Assembly (NCBI RefSeq): GCF_004368785.1
Contig: NZ_SODM01000003.1
Location: 682,001 to 746,000 of the forward strand
DNA length: 64,000 nt
Direction of reading: 5' to 3'
Source of the DNA: Flavobacterium sp. 270
GTDB lineage: Bacteria > Bacteroidota > Bacteroidia > Flavobacteriales > Flavobacteriaceae
The notes beneath the pieces were generated by a model that worked only from the letters and a program-made list of their open reading frames with translations, ran no database searches and was not told the origin of the DNA. The translations under genes and the position numbers were made by a program. Within the stretch, counting starts at the first letter, position 1. The number at the start of each line of letters is the position of its first letter. Below are positions 26,174 to 35,121 of this stretch, in pieces.

Positions 26174-26812
26174 ATGAATGTTATTTTAGTTGGCTTAATA
26201 GTAGCCAATGGACTGGTAACTTACCAGGGTCTTAATGATCTTTCCTTTTTTAGAAAATACGAATTTCATGTAGGAAGTATTCGTTCCGGACAACAAATAA
26301 GAATGTTTTCTTCTGGTTTTTTGCATGCAGATTGGGGACATTTCTTTTTTAATATGCTAACGCTTTGGTTCTTTGCGCCAGTGGTTATAGAATGGCTCGG
26401 AACAATTTCTTTTCTTTTGATTTATATCGGAAGTTTAATTTTTGGAAGTTTACTCACCATGCTTTTTCATAAAGACGATTATAGTTATAGAGCTGTAGGC
26501 GCGTCTGGAGCTGTGACAGGAATTTTATATTCGGCTATTTTATTAGAGCCAAATATGATGCTTGGAGTTTTCTTTGTAATTCCGATGCCGGCTTATTTGT
26601 TCGGAATTTTATATTTATTGTATTCGATTTACGGAATGAAAGCCAAAAATGATAATATTGGGCACACAGCACACTTTGGAGGTGCTATAGGCGGTTATTT
26701 GATTACTTTGATAAAAGAACCTTCTTTATTTGTAGATCATACGTTGATGGTTATTTTATTGGCGATTCCGATTTTGATACTTTTTGTTATGGCAAAATTG
26801 GGGAAACTTTAA
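26174..26812 (+). CDS. Rhomboid-family intramembrane serine protease
   Basis: This 212-residue polytopic inner-membrane protein has six hydrophobic segments. The active-site serine is in VGASGAVTGILYSAI (around residues 108-122) and the catalytic histidine in HTAHFGGAIGGYL (around 163-175). The L1-loop region DWGHFFFNMLTLWFF (around 54-68) supplies the conserved HxxxN pattern. It cleaves membrane proteins within the bilayer; its substrates are unknown. A SIMPL-domain gene follows after 52 nt on the same strand. Confidence 0.93.
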   Translation: MNVILVGLIVANGLVTYQGLNDLSFFRKYEFHVGSIRSGQQIRMFSSGFLHADWGHFFFNMLTLWFFAPVVIEWLGTISFLLIYIGSLIFGSLLTMLFHKDDYSYRAVGASGAVTGILYSAILLEPNMMLGVFFVIPMPAYLFGILYLLYSIYGMKAKNDNIGHTAHFGGAIGGYLITLIKEPSLFVDHTLMVILLAIPILILFVMAKLGKL

Positions 26813-26864
26813 GGCTGGCACAACTTTTGAAATGCTTTTATCGAATAATTAAAATTTAACAAAA

Positions 26865-27554
26865 ATGAAAAAACTACTATTATTTTTAACAATCATGTTT
26901 ATGACTATGTCTTACGGCCAAGAAATGAAACAAATTCCTTTAATTAATGTAAACGGAGAAGGAAAAGTAAAAGTAGCGCCTGATCAGGTTTGTATTTCGG
27001 CTACGGTTGAAACAAAAGGGAATAATGCTAAAGACGTTAAAAAAGAAAATGACGTAAAAATGGACGCTGTTTTAAAATTCATCAAAAAAATGAATGTACC
27101 TACAGCAGATTTCAAAACTAAACAAGTTTCTCTAAATCCACAATACGATTATGAGAAAAAGAAAACCAGTTATAATGCTACACAAACTGTAGAAATTGTA
27201 ATGAAAGATTTGTCTAAATACGACGAATTAATGGAAGGTTTGGTACAACAAGGAATTAACCGTTTAGACAGAGTTTCTTTTGAATCTTCTAAATTAGAGC
27301 AATACCAATCTGAAGCTAGAAAATTAGCTATGAAAGATGCTAAAGCTAAAGCGGAAGAATATGTATCTGTTTTAGGACAGAAAGTTGGTAAGGCATTTAC
27401 AATTTCTGATAACTCTCAAATTTATCACCCACAGCCAATGTATGCAGCAATGAAATCTATGGCAGCGGATTCTGCAGGAGCTTCAAATGAAACTTTGGCA
27501 ATTGGAGAAATCGAAATCACAGCGAATGTAAGTGTGAGTTTTGTTTTAGATTAA
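26865..27554 (+). CDS. SIMPL-domain (DUF541) periplasmic protein
   Basis: This is a 229-residue exported protein with signal peptide MKKLLLFLTIMFMTMSYGQE. The SIMPL/DUF541 domain spans nearly all of the mature chain: INVNGEGKVKVAPDQVCISATVETKG at the start, a central KQVSLNPQYDYEKKKTSYNATQTVEIVMKDLSKYDELM, and IGEIEITANVSVSFVLD at the end. The family (E. coli YggE, Brucella BP26) forms rings and is linked to oxidative-stress protection, but its molecular role is unclear. A strong terminator follows 26 nt later. Confidence 0.92.
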   Translation: MKKLLLFLTIMFMTMSYGQEMKQIPLINVNGEGKVKVAPDQVCISATVETKGNNAKDVKKENDVKMDAVLKFIKKMNVPTADFKTKQVSLNPQYDYEKKKTSYNATQTVEIVMKDLSKYDELMEGLVQQGINRLDRVSFESSKLEQYQSEARKLAMKDAKAKAEEYVSVLGQKVGKAFTISDNSQIYHPQPMYAAMKSMAADSAGASNETLAIGEIEITANVSVSFVLD

Positions 27555-27580
27555 ACGCTATAAAATTTCAATATAAAAAA

Positions 27581-27622
27581 ATCCAAATCCCAATTTATTG
27601 CTGGGATTTGGATTTTTTTTTT
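27581..27622 (+). terminator. Intrinsic terminator after the SIMPL gene
   Basis: A 12-bp stem (ATCCAAATCCCA / TGGGATTTGGAT) is followed by ten T residues. Confidence 0.92.
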
Positions 27623-27631
27623 GATACTTAT

Positions 27632-27797
27632 TTAACCGTAAGATTACGCAATGTTCGCTAAGAGTTTTTTTTTGCTGGGTTGTGATTGCTCGCAAAGACG
27701 CAGAGTCGCAAAGTTTTTATATTCTTTGCGACTCTGCGTCTTTGCGAGATTAAAAACTTTGCGAACATTGCGTAATCTTAGCGTGCCTTGCGGTTAA
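27632..27797. repeat. Nested hairpin element
   Basis: Three nested inverted repeats share one axis. TTAACCG (27632) pairs with CGGTTAA (27791-27797). A perfect 20-bp arm at 27639-27658 pairs with 27761-27780. A perfect 25-bp inner stem, 27689-27713 with 27724-27748, has a 10-nt loop (inner arm starts CTCGCAAAGACGCAGAGTCG). With the terminator before it, it fills the gap between the SIMPL and Ppx/GppA-like genes. Confidence 0.8.
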
Positions 27798-27846
27798 AAA
27801 TATCCCGTATTGGAATTTGGAATTTTTAAAATTTGGAATTTAAATC

Positions 27847-28938
27847 TTAAAAATTAGTATTTACTTTTTTAGAACGATCTGCAATGTAAGAGATCAACCA
27901 TGTAACTTGTCCTTCTTTTACAAAGTAAATTTTCTTTGTTGCTAAATTCGGAATACTTTCTAATATCCCTACTAATATATTATTTGCAGAAATAAGATAT
28001 TTTTGGTCGTATGTACTTAAAACTCTCGCAGCTTCTTTATTCGTTTTAGCAAGGTTGCTGAATTTAACGAAATTGTTCTTTAAGATTGCATCATAATTCA
28101 TAACGTCTTCCATGTTTAGAGCAACAAAATGCTCTTTAACATTTTCATTATAATATAAAGTTGCAAAAGCCCAAACTGCGCCACCTGACAAATACATTTT
28201 TTCTTTCTTTTCGATAAGAGGATTTGCGTCAAGCATTTCTTTTATCTTTTTGCGTAGAATTGGATTGTAATCAAAAGATTTTTCCTGGTATGTAGAAAGA
28301 TCGTTAGCTTGATTTGGATTTACTACCGTTTTTTTAACGGCATCCGTAAGTGTCATTGTACCGAAATCAAGTTCTAAAGGAATGAACTCTAATTTGTTAT
28401 CATCAAGTTCATCAATATAACCGCCTTTAGTAGTTTGAGCACCAATATCAAGTAAAAGAGCGTTAGCGTAATCAACAGGAGGGATAGCACCTTTAACTAA
28501 TACTTTAGCTTCTTCATCAACATTCAATACGTCCAATTTTTTATTTGCAATTGAAGTAATTTTAGTCTTTAAAACTTCAACATTGCGGGCAGATGCAAAA
28601 ACAGGAGCAGCAACGATAAAAATGTTTTCTTCACGGATTTTATATTCCTCTCTTAGTTTCTTCAGTTGATCGACAACTGTAGCGCTAATTTTGTTGATGT
28701 CTTCTTCAGGAAGTTCTCCAGTTGTCGCAATGTGTTCGGCAAAATTAAGTCTGTCAGTAGCAAAAGAGATAATCTTGTAATCTGCTTTTCTGATATTATC
28801 TACCTCCAGAACAGAAATTTTTATTGCTCTTCGGCCGATTTCAATTCCGCCATAAAGATTTTTTTGAGAGAATGAATTAATGGAAAAAAATAAACTTAGA
28901 AGAAGAATTAGAATTTGAAATTTGTTTTTTTTAAGCAT
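27847..28938 (-). CDS. Exported Ppx/GppA-like (actin-fold) protein of unknown function
   Basis: This 363-residue protein has a signal peptide (KFQILILLLSLFFSINSFSQ). The mature part begins LYGGIEIGRRAIKISVLEV, which resembles the first phosphate-binding strand-loop (DIGS/T) of the ASKHA fold. LNVDEEAKVLVKGAI (around residues 135-150) resembles the E-E-A segment bearing the catalytic glutamate of exopolyphosphatases. LLLDIGAQTTKGGYI (around 165-180) stands in the place of the DIGGGS loop, but two of its glycines are changed. MYLSGGAVWAFA (around 245) resembles the late GG motif. Export is unusual, because Ppx/GppA enzymes are cytosolic. It may be an inactive or re-purposed binding protein. It lies alone on its strand. 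Confidence 0.6.
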   Translation of the reverse strand: MLKKNKFQILILLLSLFFSINSFSQKNLYGGIEIGRRAIKISVLEVDNIRKADYKIISFATDRLNFAEHIATTGELPEEDINKISATVVDQLKKLREEYKIREENIFIVAAPVFASARNVEVLKTKITSIANKKLDVLNVDEEAKVLVKGAIPPVDYANALLLDIGAQTTKGGYIDELDDNKLEFIPLELDFGTMTLTDAVKKTVVNPNQANDLSTYQEKSFDYNPILRKKIKEMLDANPLIEKKEKMYLSGGAVWAFATLYYNENVKEHFVALNMEDVMNYDAILKNNFVKFSNLAKTNKEAARVLSTYDQKYLISANNILVGILESIPNLATKKIYFVKEGQVTWLISYIADRSKKVNTNF

Positions 28939-29307
28939 TGGATTTAATTATGATTGTTGTGGTATTATTAAATGTATTTGTGTTTATTTTTCAAATTTTA
29001 AAGCAACAATACTAATGATAGATCTCAAATATTGCGAATTAAAAAGTGTTTAATTAAAAAACCGCAAATTTATGAAAACATTTACTGATTTAGACGCTGT
29101 TATTAAAGAAAATACAATATTTAATCAAATGTTTACTTTTAAATAATACGTTTTACAAAGCTTAATATTTTTACTAAATCCTTTTAGCTTAAAAAAAATC
29201 TTACATAAGTTAAAAACAGCAGAAATCTTTAAATGTCTTATTTTAAGTTATTTAAAATATTTGAAGGAATTAGAATTAACATTTTTTTATAAAAAAAACG
29301 TTTAAAA
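28939..29307. other. A+T-rich intergenic stretch upstream of the SusC/SusD promoter
   Basis: This is about 370 nt between the Ppx/GppA-like start and the SusC promoter. A 24-codon ORF starts at 29072, but nothing supports it. No RNA gene is recognisable. The minus-strand promoter of the Ppx/GppA-like gene must lie at the left end. Confidence 0.5.
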
Positions 29308-29338
29308 TTTTGCGTTTAAATTTTTTAACATACTTTTG
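29308..29338 (+). promoter_or_regulatory. Promoter of the SusC/SusD operon
   Basis: TTTTG at 29308-29312 and TACTTTTG at 29331-29338 match the Bacteroidota -33 TTG and -7 TAnnTTTG boxes, with 18 nt between them. Transcription would start near 29345, about 370 nt before the SusC ATG. Confidence 0.65.
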
Positions 29339-29340
29339 TT

Positions 29341-29355
29341 CTACCGAATTAGTAG
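29341..29355 (+). promoter_or_regulatory. CTAC-N7-GTAG dyad at the predicted transcription start
   Basis: CTACCGAATTAGTAG directly follows the -7 box and overlaps the expected start of the transcript. It could be a repressor operator of the Rrf2 type or a small 5' hairpin. The regulator is not known. Confidence 0.4.
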
Positions 29356-29599
29356 GGTTTAAAATAAATTAAATACACAGAGATTAAATCTTATTTCACT
29401 CTTGAAAAAATAGGAATCATTTGGTAATCTACACCTTAGTTACCGCGATTTAAAATTCTTCAATCTCTAATTCATTAAAAAATAAAAATGAGACTGATCC
29501 TTAATTTTTAGGAATAAGATCTTCTAAGACAAACTCAAATAAATAGTAATCGAAAATAAAATAGAAATGAAAAAGCGAATGCATAGCAGATAAAAAAAG

Positions 29600-29625
29600 A
29601 CCATTTCTGCTGGAACAGAAATGGT
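29600..29625 (+). promoter_or_regulatory. Hairpin in the SusC leader
   Basis: ACCATTTCTG and CAGAAATGGT form a perfect 10-bp stem with loop CTGGAA, ending 91 nt before the SusC start. No T-run follows, so it is more likely a structural part of the long leader than a terminator. The leader (about 29345-29716) holds no long ORF and matches no riboswitch consensus that I recognise. Confidence 0.5.
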
Positions 29626-29716
29626 GAAGCTTAAAAGAAATTGTACATCTCTGTAAGGAAGTAAGAATGGAGTAAATCCGTCTGGCTTGCCTTATTTATT
29701 AAACTAAAACAAAGTA

Positions 29717-32700
29717 ATGAAAAAAAAATTAAATAGCTATATATGGTTATGTATTTTGTTGATTTCCATAGGAATTAAAGCTCAAGAAACCAAACCATTA
29801 ATTCAATCGAAACTTGACGGAACTGTAATAGATGCTGTTAGCAAAGATCCAATTATTGGTGCTTCGGTAAACATTAAAGGAACTACACATGGCGTTCAAA
29901 CAGATTTAGACGGGAAATTTCATTTTCAAACTGGACAAAAATTTCCTTATACCTTAATAGTAAGTTATTTGGGATATAAAAAAGCAGAAGTTGTAGTGAA
30001 TGCAAATGCTGTTATCATTGAACTTTCTGAAGAACAAAATGTATTGTCTGAAGTTGTAGTTACGGCTTTAGGAATTTCAAAAGAAAAAAAATCTTTAGGA
30101 TATACAACCCAGTCACTTAAAAGCAAGGATTTAGAAGGTACAAAAGAAACGAATCTTTTAAATGGTCTTACGGGTAAATTGGCAGGAGTTCGTATCACGA
30201 ATTCTCAGGGAGATATGGGATCTTCTCGTATTGTTATTCGTGGAGAAACTTCTATAGGAGGAAATAATCAGCCGCTCTTTGTAGTAGATGGAGTTCCGGT
30301 AGATAACTCTCAATTAGGAACGGTTGGCGGTGCAACCCGAGATTTTAAAAATGCAATTGCAGATTTAAATCCGCAGGATATTGAAACATTAACGGTATTA
30401 AAAGGCCCAAATGCTGCAGCACTTTACGGATCACGCGCAGCGCATGGTGTTGTGCTTATCACGACAAAATCTGGAAAAGGTCAAAAAGGATTGGGTATAA
30501 GCTTTAGTTCAGGAATTACCATTTCTCAGGTTACTACTTTGCCTAAATTTCAAAATACATTTGGACAAGGATCAAACGGAAAATTCAGTTATGTTGATGG
30601 TAAAGGAGGCGGAATTAACGATGGTATTGATGAAAGCTGGGGCCCTAAAATGGACGGACGTCTTATTTCTCAATTTTTCTCAAATGGTCAGGCGGTGCCT
30701 TTTGTAGCTCATCCGGATAATGTTAGAGACTTTTTTAATACTGGTATTACTTATGATAATAGTATTTCTGTGGCAAAATCAGATGAAAAATCAGATTTTC
30801 GTTTAGGAGTAAACAATCAAAAACAATTAGGAACAGTGCCTAATAGTGAAGTAAACAAAACAAATTTTACGCTTAACACGAATTACCAATTATCTGAAAA
30901 TATTAAAGTTGGAGTAAATGCCAATTATATTGTAACCGATGCTCCAGCATTGCCAGGAGGACCTTCTGGTAACCGTGCTGCGGGTGTTATGCTTCAGTTT
31001 CTTTGGTTCGGACGTCAGGTTGATATTAATGAACTTAGAAATAACAGAGACGTAAACTGGAACAACAGTTATTACAGCAATCCGTATTGGAATGCTTATT
31101 ATAATACTACAAGTCAGGAGCGTAACCGTATCATTGGAGATATCCATTTGGATGCAAAACTTGCCGACGGGCTTAATTTTAAATTCCGTACCGGAGTTGA
31201 CTACTATAATGACCGCAGAAAATACACGATTAAATATGGCACAAACGGAACACCTTTTGGTTCTTATGCCGAAGATGCTTATACGGTAAGCGAAAGCAAT
31301 ACAGAAGGGATTTTTACTTATACTAAAAAACTAAATGATAATTTTAGTTTGGATGCTCTTGCGGGATTCAATATCCGTAGTCACAGCGATGCAAACAATT
31401 ATCAAAAAGCACCACGCTTGGCTGTACCTGATTTATATACATTAACCAATTCAAGAGATCCGTTAACTTCATCTAACGTATTTTCAAAATTGAAAGTATA
31501 TAGTGGATATGCTTCTGCACAACTAGGGTTTAGAAATTATGCATTTTTAAACTTAACTGCACGTAATGATTGGTCATCTACATTACCAAGCAGTAACCGT
31601 TCTTATTTTTATCCTTCTATTAATGGTAGTTTAGTATTATCTGATGCTTTGAATCTAAAAAGTAGCACGCTTGATTTCTTAAAGCTTCGTGGCGGTTGGT
31701 CTGAAGTGGGTAACGATGCAGATCCATATCAATTGTCTACGGTTTATAATTTTCAAACTGCTTTTGACGGAAATCCAATTCAAACCTCTTCTCAGAAAAA
31801 ACTTAATGAGAACCTGAAACCGGAAACAACGCGATCTAGCGAATTTGGTTTAGAAGCTTCATTCTTTAAAAATAGATTACATCTTGATGTTGCTTATTAT
31901 AACACCAATAGTTTAGACCAGATTCTGGAGATAAAAACAACAGCCTCTAGTGGTTATAATTCGCAATTAATCAATGCAGGAAAAATAAACAACCACGGTA
32001 TAGAAATTCAATTGGATGGAAATCCTATTCAAACAGATAATTTTAAATGGAATGTTGGTTTAAATTATTCAAGTAATAAAAGTAAAGTTGAGATTCTTGA
32101 CTACGATGGAAATATTCAAAACTATACCATCGGTACTTCTGGCGGTGTAGATGTATTGGCATCGGTAGGACAAGCTTACGGAGCACTTTATGGTACAGCT
32201 TATCAGCGTGACGCAAACGGTAATATAGTAGTTGGTGCTAACGGACTGCCAAAAGCTGATCCTGCAAAGAAAATATTAGGACATTATACTCCGGATTATT
32301 TAGCTGGTGTTACCAACACATTGACTTATAAAAATCTTGAACTTTCATTTCTTATTGATGCAAGTGTAGGCGGACAGATTTTTTCTGGAACGAACAGAAC
32401 GGGTAATTATACTGGCGTACTGGCTCAAACAATGCCGGGACGTGATGCAGCCAATGGCGGGTTAAGTTACTATTACCCAGGAAATAATACTGGTAATGGA
32501 AGAACTTTGGTATCAGGCGGAGTAGCTCCAAGTGGAGTAACGGTATATGACGACGGTATGATTTTTAACGGAGTTTACGCTGATGGAACTCCTAACATTC
32601 AGGTTATTAGTGCGCAGGAATATTACAAAGCATCATACAATATTAGTGAAGCTTATATCTACAGTTCATCTTATGTAAAACTAAGAGAAGTAAAACTTAC

Positions 32701-32908
32701 TTATAATTTAAATAAGAGCTTTACTAAAAAACTGGGATTAGCAGGAGCAAGTATTACTGCAGCAAGTCGTAACCTTTTCTTTATTTATAAAGACGTACCA
32801 AATATAGATCCTGAATCTGCTTTCAATACTGGAAACGCACAAGGGTTGGAGAGTTTAACATTGCCAACTACCAGAAATTTCAGCCTTAATGTTAATCTTA
32901 AATTCTAA
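29717..32908 (+). CDS. SusC/RagA family TonB-linked outer membrane protein
   Basis: This 1063-residue TonB-dependent importer forms an outer-membrane barrel whose lid is the SusD lipoprotein encoded next. A signal peptide (MKKKLNSYIWLCILLISIGIKAQ) precedes a carboxypeptidase-like domain (around residues 32-110: LDGTVIDAVSKDPIIGASVNIKGT). The plug (around 115-230) has the SusC signature ALGISKEKKSLGYTTQ, followed by RITNSQGDMGSSRIVIRG and VLKGPNAAALYGSRAAHGVVLITTK. The barrel fills the remainder and ends in LNVNLKF with terminal Phe. No glycosidase, sulfatase or peptidase is adjacent, so the substrate (glycan, peptide or sulfur compound) cannot be read from context. A leader of about 370 nt suggests leader-level control. 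Confidence 0.96.
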   Translation: MKKKLNSYIWLCILLISIGIKAQETKPLIQSKLDGTVIDAVSKDPIIGASVNIKGTTHGVQTDLDGKFHFQTGQKFPYTLIVSYLGYKKAEVVVNANAVIIELSEEQNVLSEVVVTALGISKEKKSLGYTTQSLKSKDLEGTKETNLLNGLTGKLAGVRITNSQGDMGSSRIVIRGETSIGGNNQPLFVVDGVPVDNSQLGTVGGATRDFKNAIADLNPQDIETLTVLKGPNAAALYGSRAAHGVVLITTKSGKGQKGLGISFSSGITISQVTTLPKFQNTFGQGSNGKFSYVDGKGGGINDGIDESWGPKMDGRLISQFFSNGQAVPFVAHPDNVRDFFNTGITYDNSISVAKSDEKSDFRLGVNNQKQLGTVPNSEVNKTNFTLNTNYQLSENIKVGVNANYIVTDAPALPGGPSGNRAAGVMLQFLWFGRQVDINELRNNRDVNWNNSYYSNPYWNAYYNTTSQERNRIIGDIHLDAKLADGLNFKFRTGVDYYNDRRKYTIKYGTNGTPFGSYAEDAYTVSESNTEGIFTYTKKLNDNFSLDALAGFNIRSHSDANNYQKAPRLAVPDLYTLTNSRDPLTSSNVFSKLKVYSGYASAQLGFRNYAFLNLTARNDWSSTLPSSNRSYFYPSINGSLVLSDALNLKSSTLDFLKLRGGWSEVGNDADPYQLSTVYNFQTAFDGNPIQTSSQKKLNENLKPETTRSSEFGLEASFFKNRLHLDVAYYNTNSLDQILEIKTTASSGYNSQLINAGKINNHGIEIQLDGNPIQTDNFKWNVGLNYSSNKSKVEILDYDGNIQNYTIGTSGGVDVLASVGQAYGALYGTAYQRDANGNIVVGANGLPKADPAKKILGHYTPDYLAGVTNTLTYKNLELSFLIDASVGGQIFSGTNRTGNYTGVLAQTMPGRDAANGGLSYYYPGNNTGNGRTLVSGGVAPSGVTVYDDGMIFNGVYADGTPNIQVISAQEYYKASYNISEAYIYSSSYVKLREVKLTYNLNKSFTKKLGLAGASITAASRNLFFIYKDVPNIDPESAFNTGNAQGLESLTLPTTRNFSLNVNLKF

Positions 32909-32920
32909 AAACACAGAATC

Positions 32921-34345
32921 ATGCTAAAAAACTTATCCTATATATTTCTATTTGCATTAACGTTGAGCTCTTGCAGCGACAACCTGGATGATACGAATAA
33001 AAATCCAAATGCAACCGAAACTCCATTAGCGCCTTACCTTTTAACAGGATCATTAAAACAAGGTGCTGACTTATATTGGGGATCAGACAATAATTTTAAC
33101 TCGTCTTTGCTTTTTGTACAACATTGGGCTAAAATTCAATATACAGAACCAGACACATACGATGTATCTAACAGTTCTTTCATTACTTTGTGGAATACCG
33201 GATATGCAACCTTAATTACGGATTTGAACACGATTCTGAATTTCTCAGATCAGCAGGCGAATTCAAATTATAAAGGAATTGCATTGACTTTACGTTCATG
33301 GACATTCTTATTGTTGACAGATGCTTACGGAAATATTCCTTATAAAGAAGCAGGACTAAAAGTAACGCCGGCATATAACACTCAAAAAGAAGTGTATACA
33401 GGATTGCTGGAGGATTTGAAAAAAGCCCAATCTTTATTAAGTACAACAAATGGCGCTGTAACTGGTGATTTGGCTTATAAAGGTGATATTTTAAAATGGA
33501 AAAAACTGGTAAATTCGCTTCGTTTACGTATAGCGTTAAGAATTTCAGATAAAGAACCGGCTTTAGCTAAACAAGCTGCAATTGACGCAACAACTGATGC
33601 TGCAGGTTTAATTAGCAGTAATGCAGAAACTTTTCAGTTTGTTTATATCAGTTCGCCTCAGCAAAATCCGGCTTCGGCTTGGTTTGAAACCCGCGATGAT
33701 TTCCGTATATCGAAAACATTGGTTGATAAATTAAACGAATTATCAGATCCGCGTTTGCCTGTTTATGCGCAATTACCATCTGATGCAACTGTAGGTAAAT
33801 ATGTTGGTGGTGCAAACGGATTGTCAAATAGTGATGCTAATAGTCAGGGTTTTGCCAAAACATCAAAACCGGGAACTTACTTCCTGACTTCGCAGTCACC
33901 GGCCGTAATTGCTTCGTATTCTGAAACGTTGTTTAATCTTGCAGAAGCAGCAGCACGTGGTTATATTGCCGGAGATGCAGAACAGTTTTATAAAAATGCA
34001 ATTACTGCATCGTTAAATCAATTTGGTATTACCAATGCAACAACTGTAACGACTTATTTAAATCAGGCAACTGTAAAGTATGATGCATCAAATTATGCTA
34101 AATCAATAGGGACACAAAAATGGATTGCATTCTACGGACAAGGTCTTGATGCTTTTGTGGAGTGGAGAAGACTTGACTATCCGGTACTTAAAGCTGGACC
34201 GTCTACGGTTTTAGACGGACAGATTCCTTCTCGTTTCTTCTATCCGGGTACAGAACAATCATTAAATGGCTCTAGCTACCAAGCAGCAATAGCGGCTCAG
34301 GGAAAAGACTTATTAACTACAAAATTATGGTTTGATGCCAAGTAA
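32921..34345 (+). CDS. SusD/RagB-like outer-membrane lipoprotein
   Basis: This is the surface substrate-binding lipoprotein partner of the upstream SusC, 474 residues long and 12 nt downstream. The lipobox LTLSSC ends at Cys18 and is followed by acidic residues (SDNLDDTNKNPN), typical of surface export in Bacteroidota. The body is of the SusD-like_2 type: APYLLTGSLKQGADLYWGSDNN, QNPASAWFETRDDFRISKTLVDKLNELSDPRLPVYAQ, and the C-terminal QKWIAFYGQGLDAFVEWRRLDYP. TPR-like helices are expected in the N-terminal half. The ligand is unknown. A terminator follows 46 nt after the stop. Confidence 0.95.
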   Translation: MLKNLSYIFLFALTLSSCSDNLDDTNKNPNATETPLAPYLLTGSLKQGADLYWGSDNNFNSSLLFVQHWAKIQYTEPDTYDVSNSSFITLWNTGYATLITDLNTILNFSDQQANSNYKGIALTLRSWTFLLLTDAYGNIPYKEAGLKVTPAYNTQKEVYTGLLEDLKKAQSLLSTTNGAVTGDLAYKGDILKWKKLVNSLRLRIALRISDKEPALAKQAAIDATTDAAGLISSNAETFQFVYISSPQQNPASAWFETRDDFRISKTLVDKLNELSDPRLPVYAQLPSDATVGKYVGGANGLSNSDANSQGFAKTSKPGTYFLTSQSPAVIASYSETLFNLAEAAARGYIAGDAEQFYKNAITASLNQFGITNATTVTTYLNQATVKYDASNYAKSIGTQKWIAFYGQGLDAFVEWRRLDYPVLKAGPSTVLDGQIPSRFFYPGTEQSLNGSSYQAAIAAQGKDLLTTKLWFDAK

Positions 34346-34391
34346 GCTGGATTCTGGCACTTATTAAGAAACATAAAATAAATAAATTTAA

Positions 34392-34424
34392 AAGCCTGAA
34401 AATATAGAATTTTCAGGCTTTTTG
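34392..34424 (+). terminator. Intrinsic terminator of the SusC/SusD operon
   Basis: An 11-bp stem (AAGCCTGAAAA / TTTTCAGGCTT) is followed by a T-run. Confidence 0.9.
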
Positions 34425-34477
34425 ATTTTTAAAAATGAACTTAAATTATTAAAAACTTTTATATAATTTTACAATCT

Positions 34478-35056
34478 ATGTATGAAGTATTCCAAAAATA
34501 TCTTGAAGAAAAATCAACTTTGACTCCTCAAGAATCAGAGCGTGTAGCATCGTTTGCAATTATAAAAAAACTTAGAAAAAGACAATATCTTCTACAGGAA
34601 GGAGATATCTGGAAATATGACGCCTTTATTACGCAAGGATGCCTGCGAACTTATTCTGTTGATGAAAAAGGAAGCGAACATATTAATAGTTTCAGTATTG
34701 AAAATTGGTGGACAGGCGACCGGGAAAGTCTCATGTTTCAGCAGCCGTCCCGTTTTAATATTGATGCCATAGAAGATAGTGAACTGGTCTTATTTACACA
34801 TGAGAATTTTGAACTGCTCTGCAGAGAGATTCCGGCATTTAATAATATGGTGAATACTATTTTACAAAGAAGTTTTATAGCTGCACAAAACCGAATTCAG
34901 GGGTCGCTTACTTTAACTGCGGAAGAAAAATATTTAAACTTTATCAATAAATATCCTGCCTTTGCATCAAGAATTCCACAAACCATGATTGCGTCTTATC
35001 TTGGCATGACCCCGGAAACACTAAGCCGAATACGAAAACAAACGGCAAAAAAATAA
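34478..35056 (+). CDS. Crp/Fnr-family transcriptional regulator
   Basis: This 192-residue regulator has an N-terminal cyclic-nucleotide-binding-like beta-roll (about 20-115: LRKRQYLLQEGDIWKYDAFITQGCLRTYSVDEKGSEHINSFSIENWW), a dimerisation helix, and a short C-terminal winged helix (about 150-192). The recognition helix TPETLSRIRKQ contains Glu180, Ser183 and Arg184, the ExxSR pattern that in E. coli Fnr reads TTGAT. The Fnr iron-sulfur cysteines are absent, and cAMP-contacting residues are not obvious, so the signal is unknown. The gene ends in a terminator. A perfect TTGAT-N4-ATCAA site lies 50 nt past its stop, before the SDR gene. Confidence 0.92.
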   Translation: MYEVFQKYLEEKSTLTPQESERVASFAIIKKLRKRQYLLQEGDIWKYDAFITQGCLRTYSVDEKGSEHINSFSIENWWTGDRESLMFQQPSRFNIDAIEDSELVLFTHENFELLCREIPAFNNMVNTILQRSFIAAQNRIQGSLTLTAEEKYLNFINKYPAFASRIPQTMIASYLGMTPETLSRIRKQTAKK

Positions 35057-35064
35057 TACTTGAC

Positions 35065-35089
35065 AGGAGCTTTTTAAGCTCCTTTTTTT
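35065..35089 (+). terminator. Intrinsic terminator of the Crp/Fnr gene
   Basis: AGGAGCTT pairs with AAGCTCCT around a 3-nt loop and is followed by seven T. Confidence 0.85.
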
Positions 35090-35105
35090 ATGCCCGCTCC
35101 AAACT

Positions 35106-35121
35106 CTTGATCTAGATCAAG
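35106..35121. promoter_or_regulatory. Perfect FNR-type operator palindrome
   Basis: CTTGATCTAGATCAAG is a 16-bp perfect palindrome with the core TTGAT-CTAG-ATCAA, the consensus for FNR-type recognition helices. It lies after the terminator of the Crp/Fnr gene and 109 nt before the SDR start. A loose -7 box (TACATTCG, 35154-35161) would place it near position -55. The adjacent regulator has the matching ExxSR helix. Confidence 0.7.

Noticed and set aside
27689..27748. Possible CRISPR repeat or attenuator from the 25-bp hairpin
   Set aside because: There is only one hairpin unit, without regularly spaced direct repeats or cas genes, and no leader-peptide gene.
29072..29146. 24-codon ORF beginning ATGAAAACATTTACTG in the gap before SusC
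   Set aside because: It is very short, lies upstream of the predicted promoter, and has no supporting context.
34478..35056. True oxygen-sensing Fnr
   Set aside because: The N-terminal cysteine cluster needed for the iron-sulfur centre is absent; only the DNA-recognition helix resembles Fnr.
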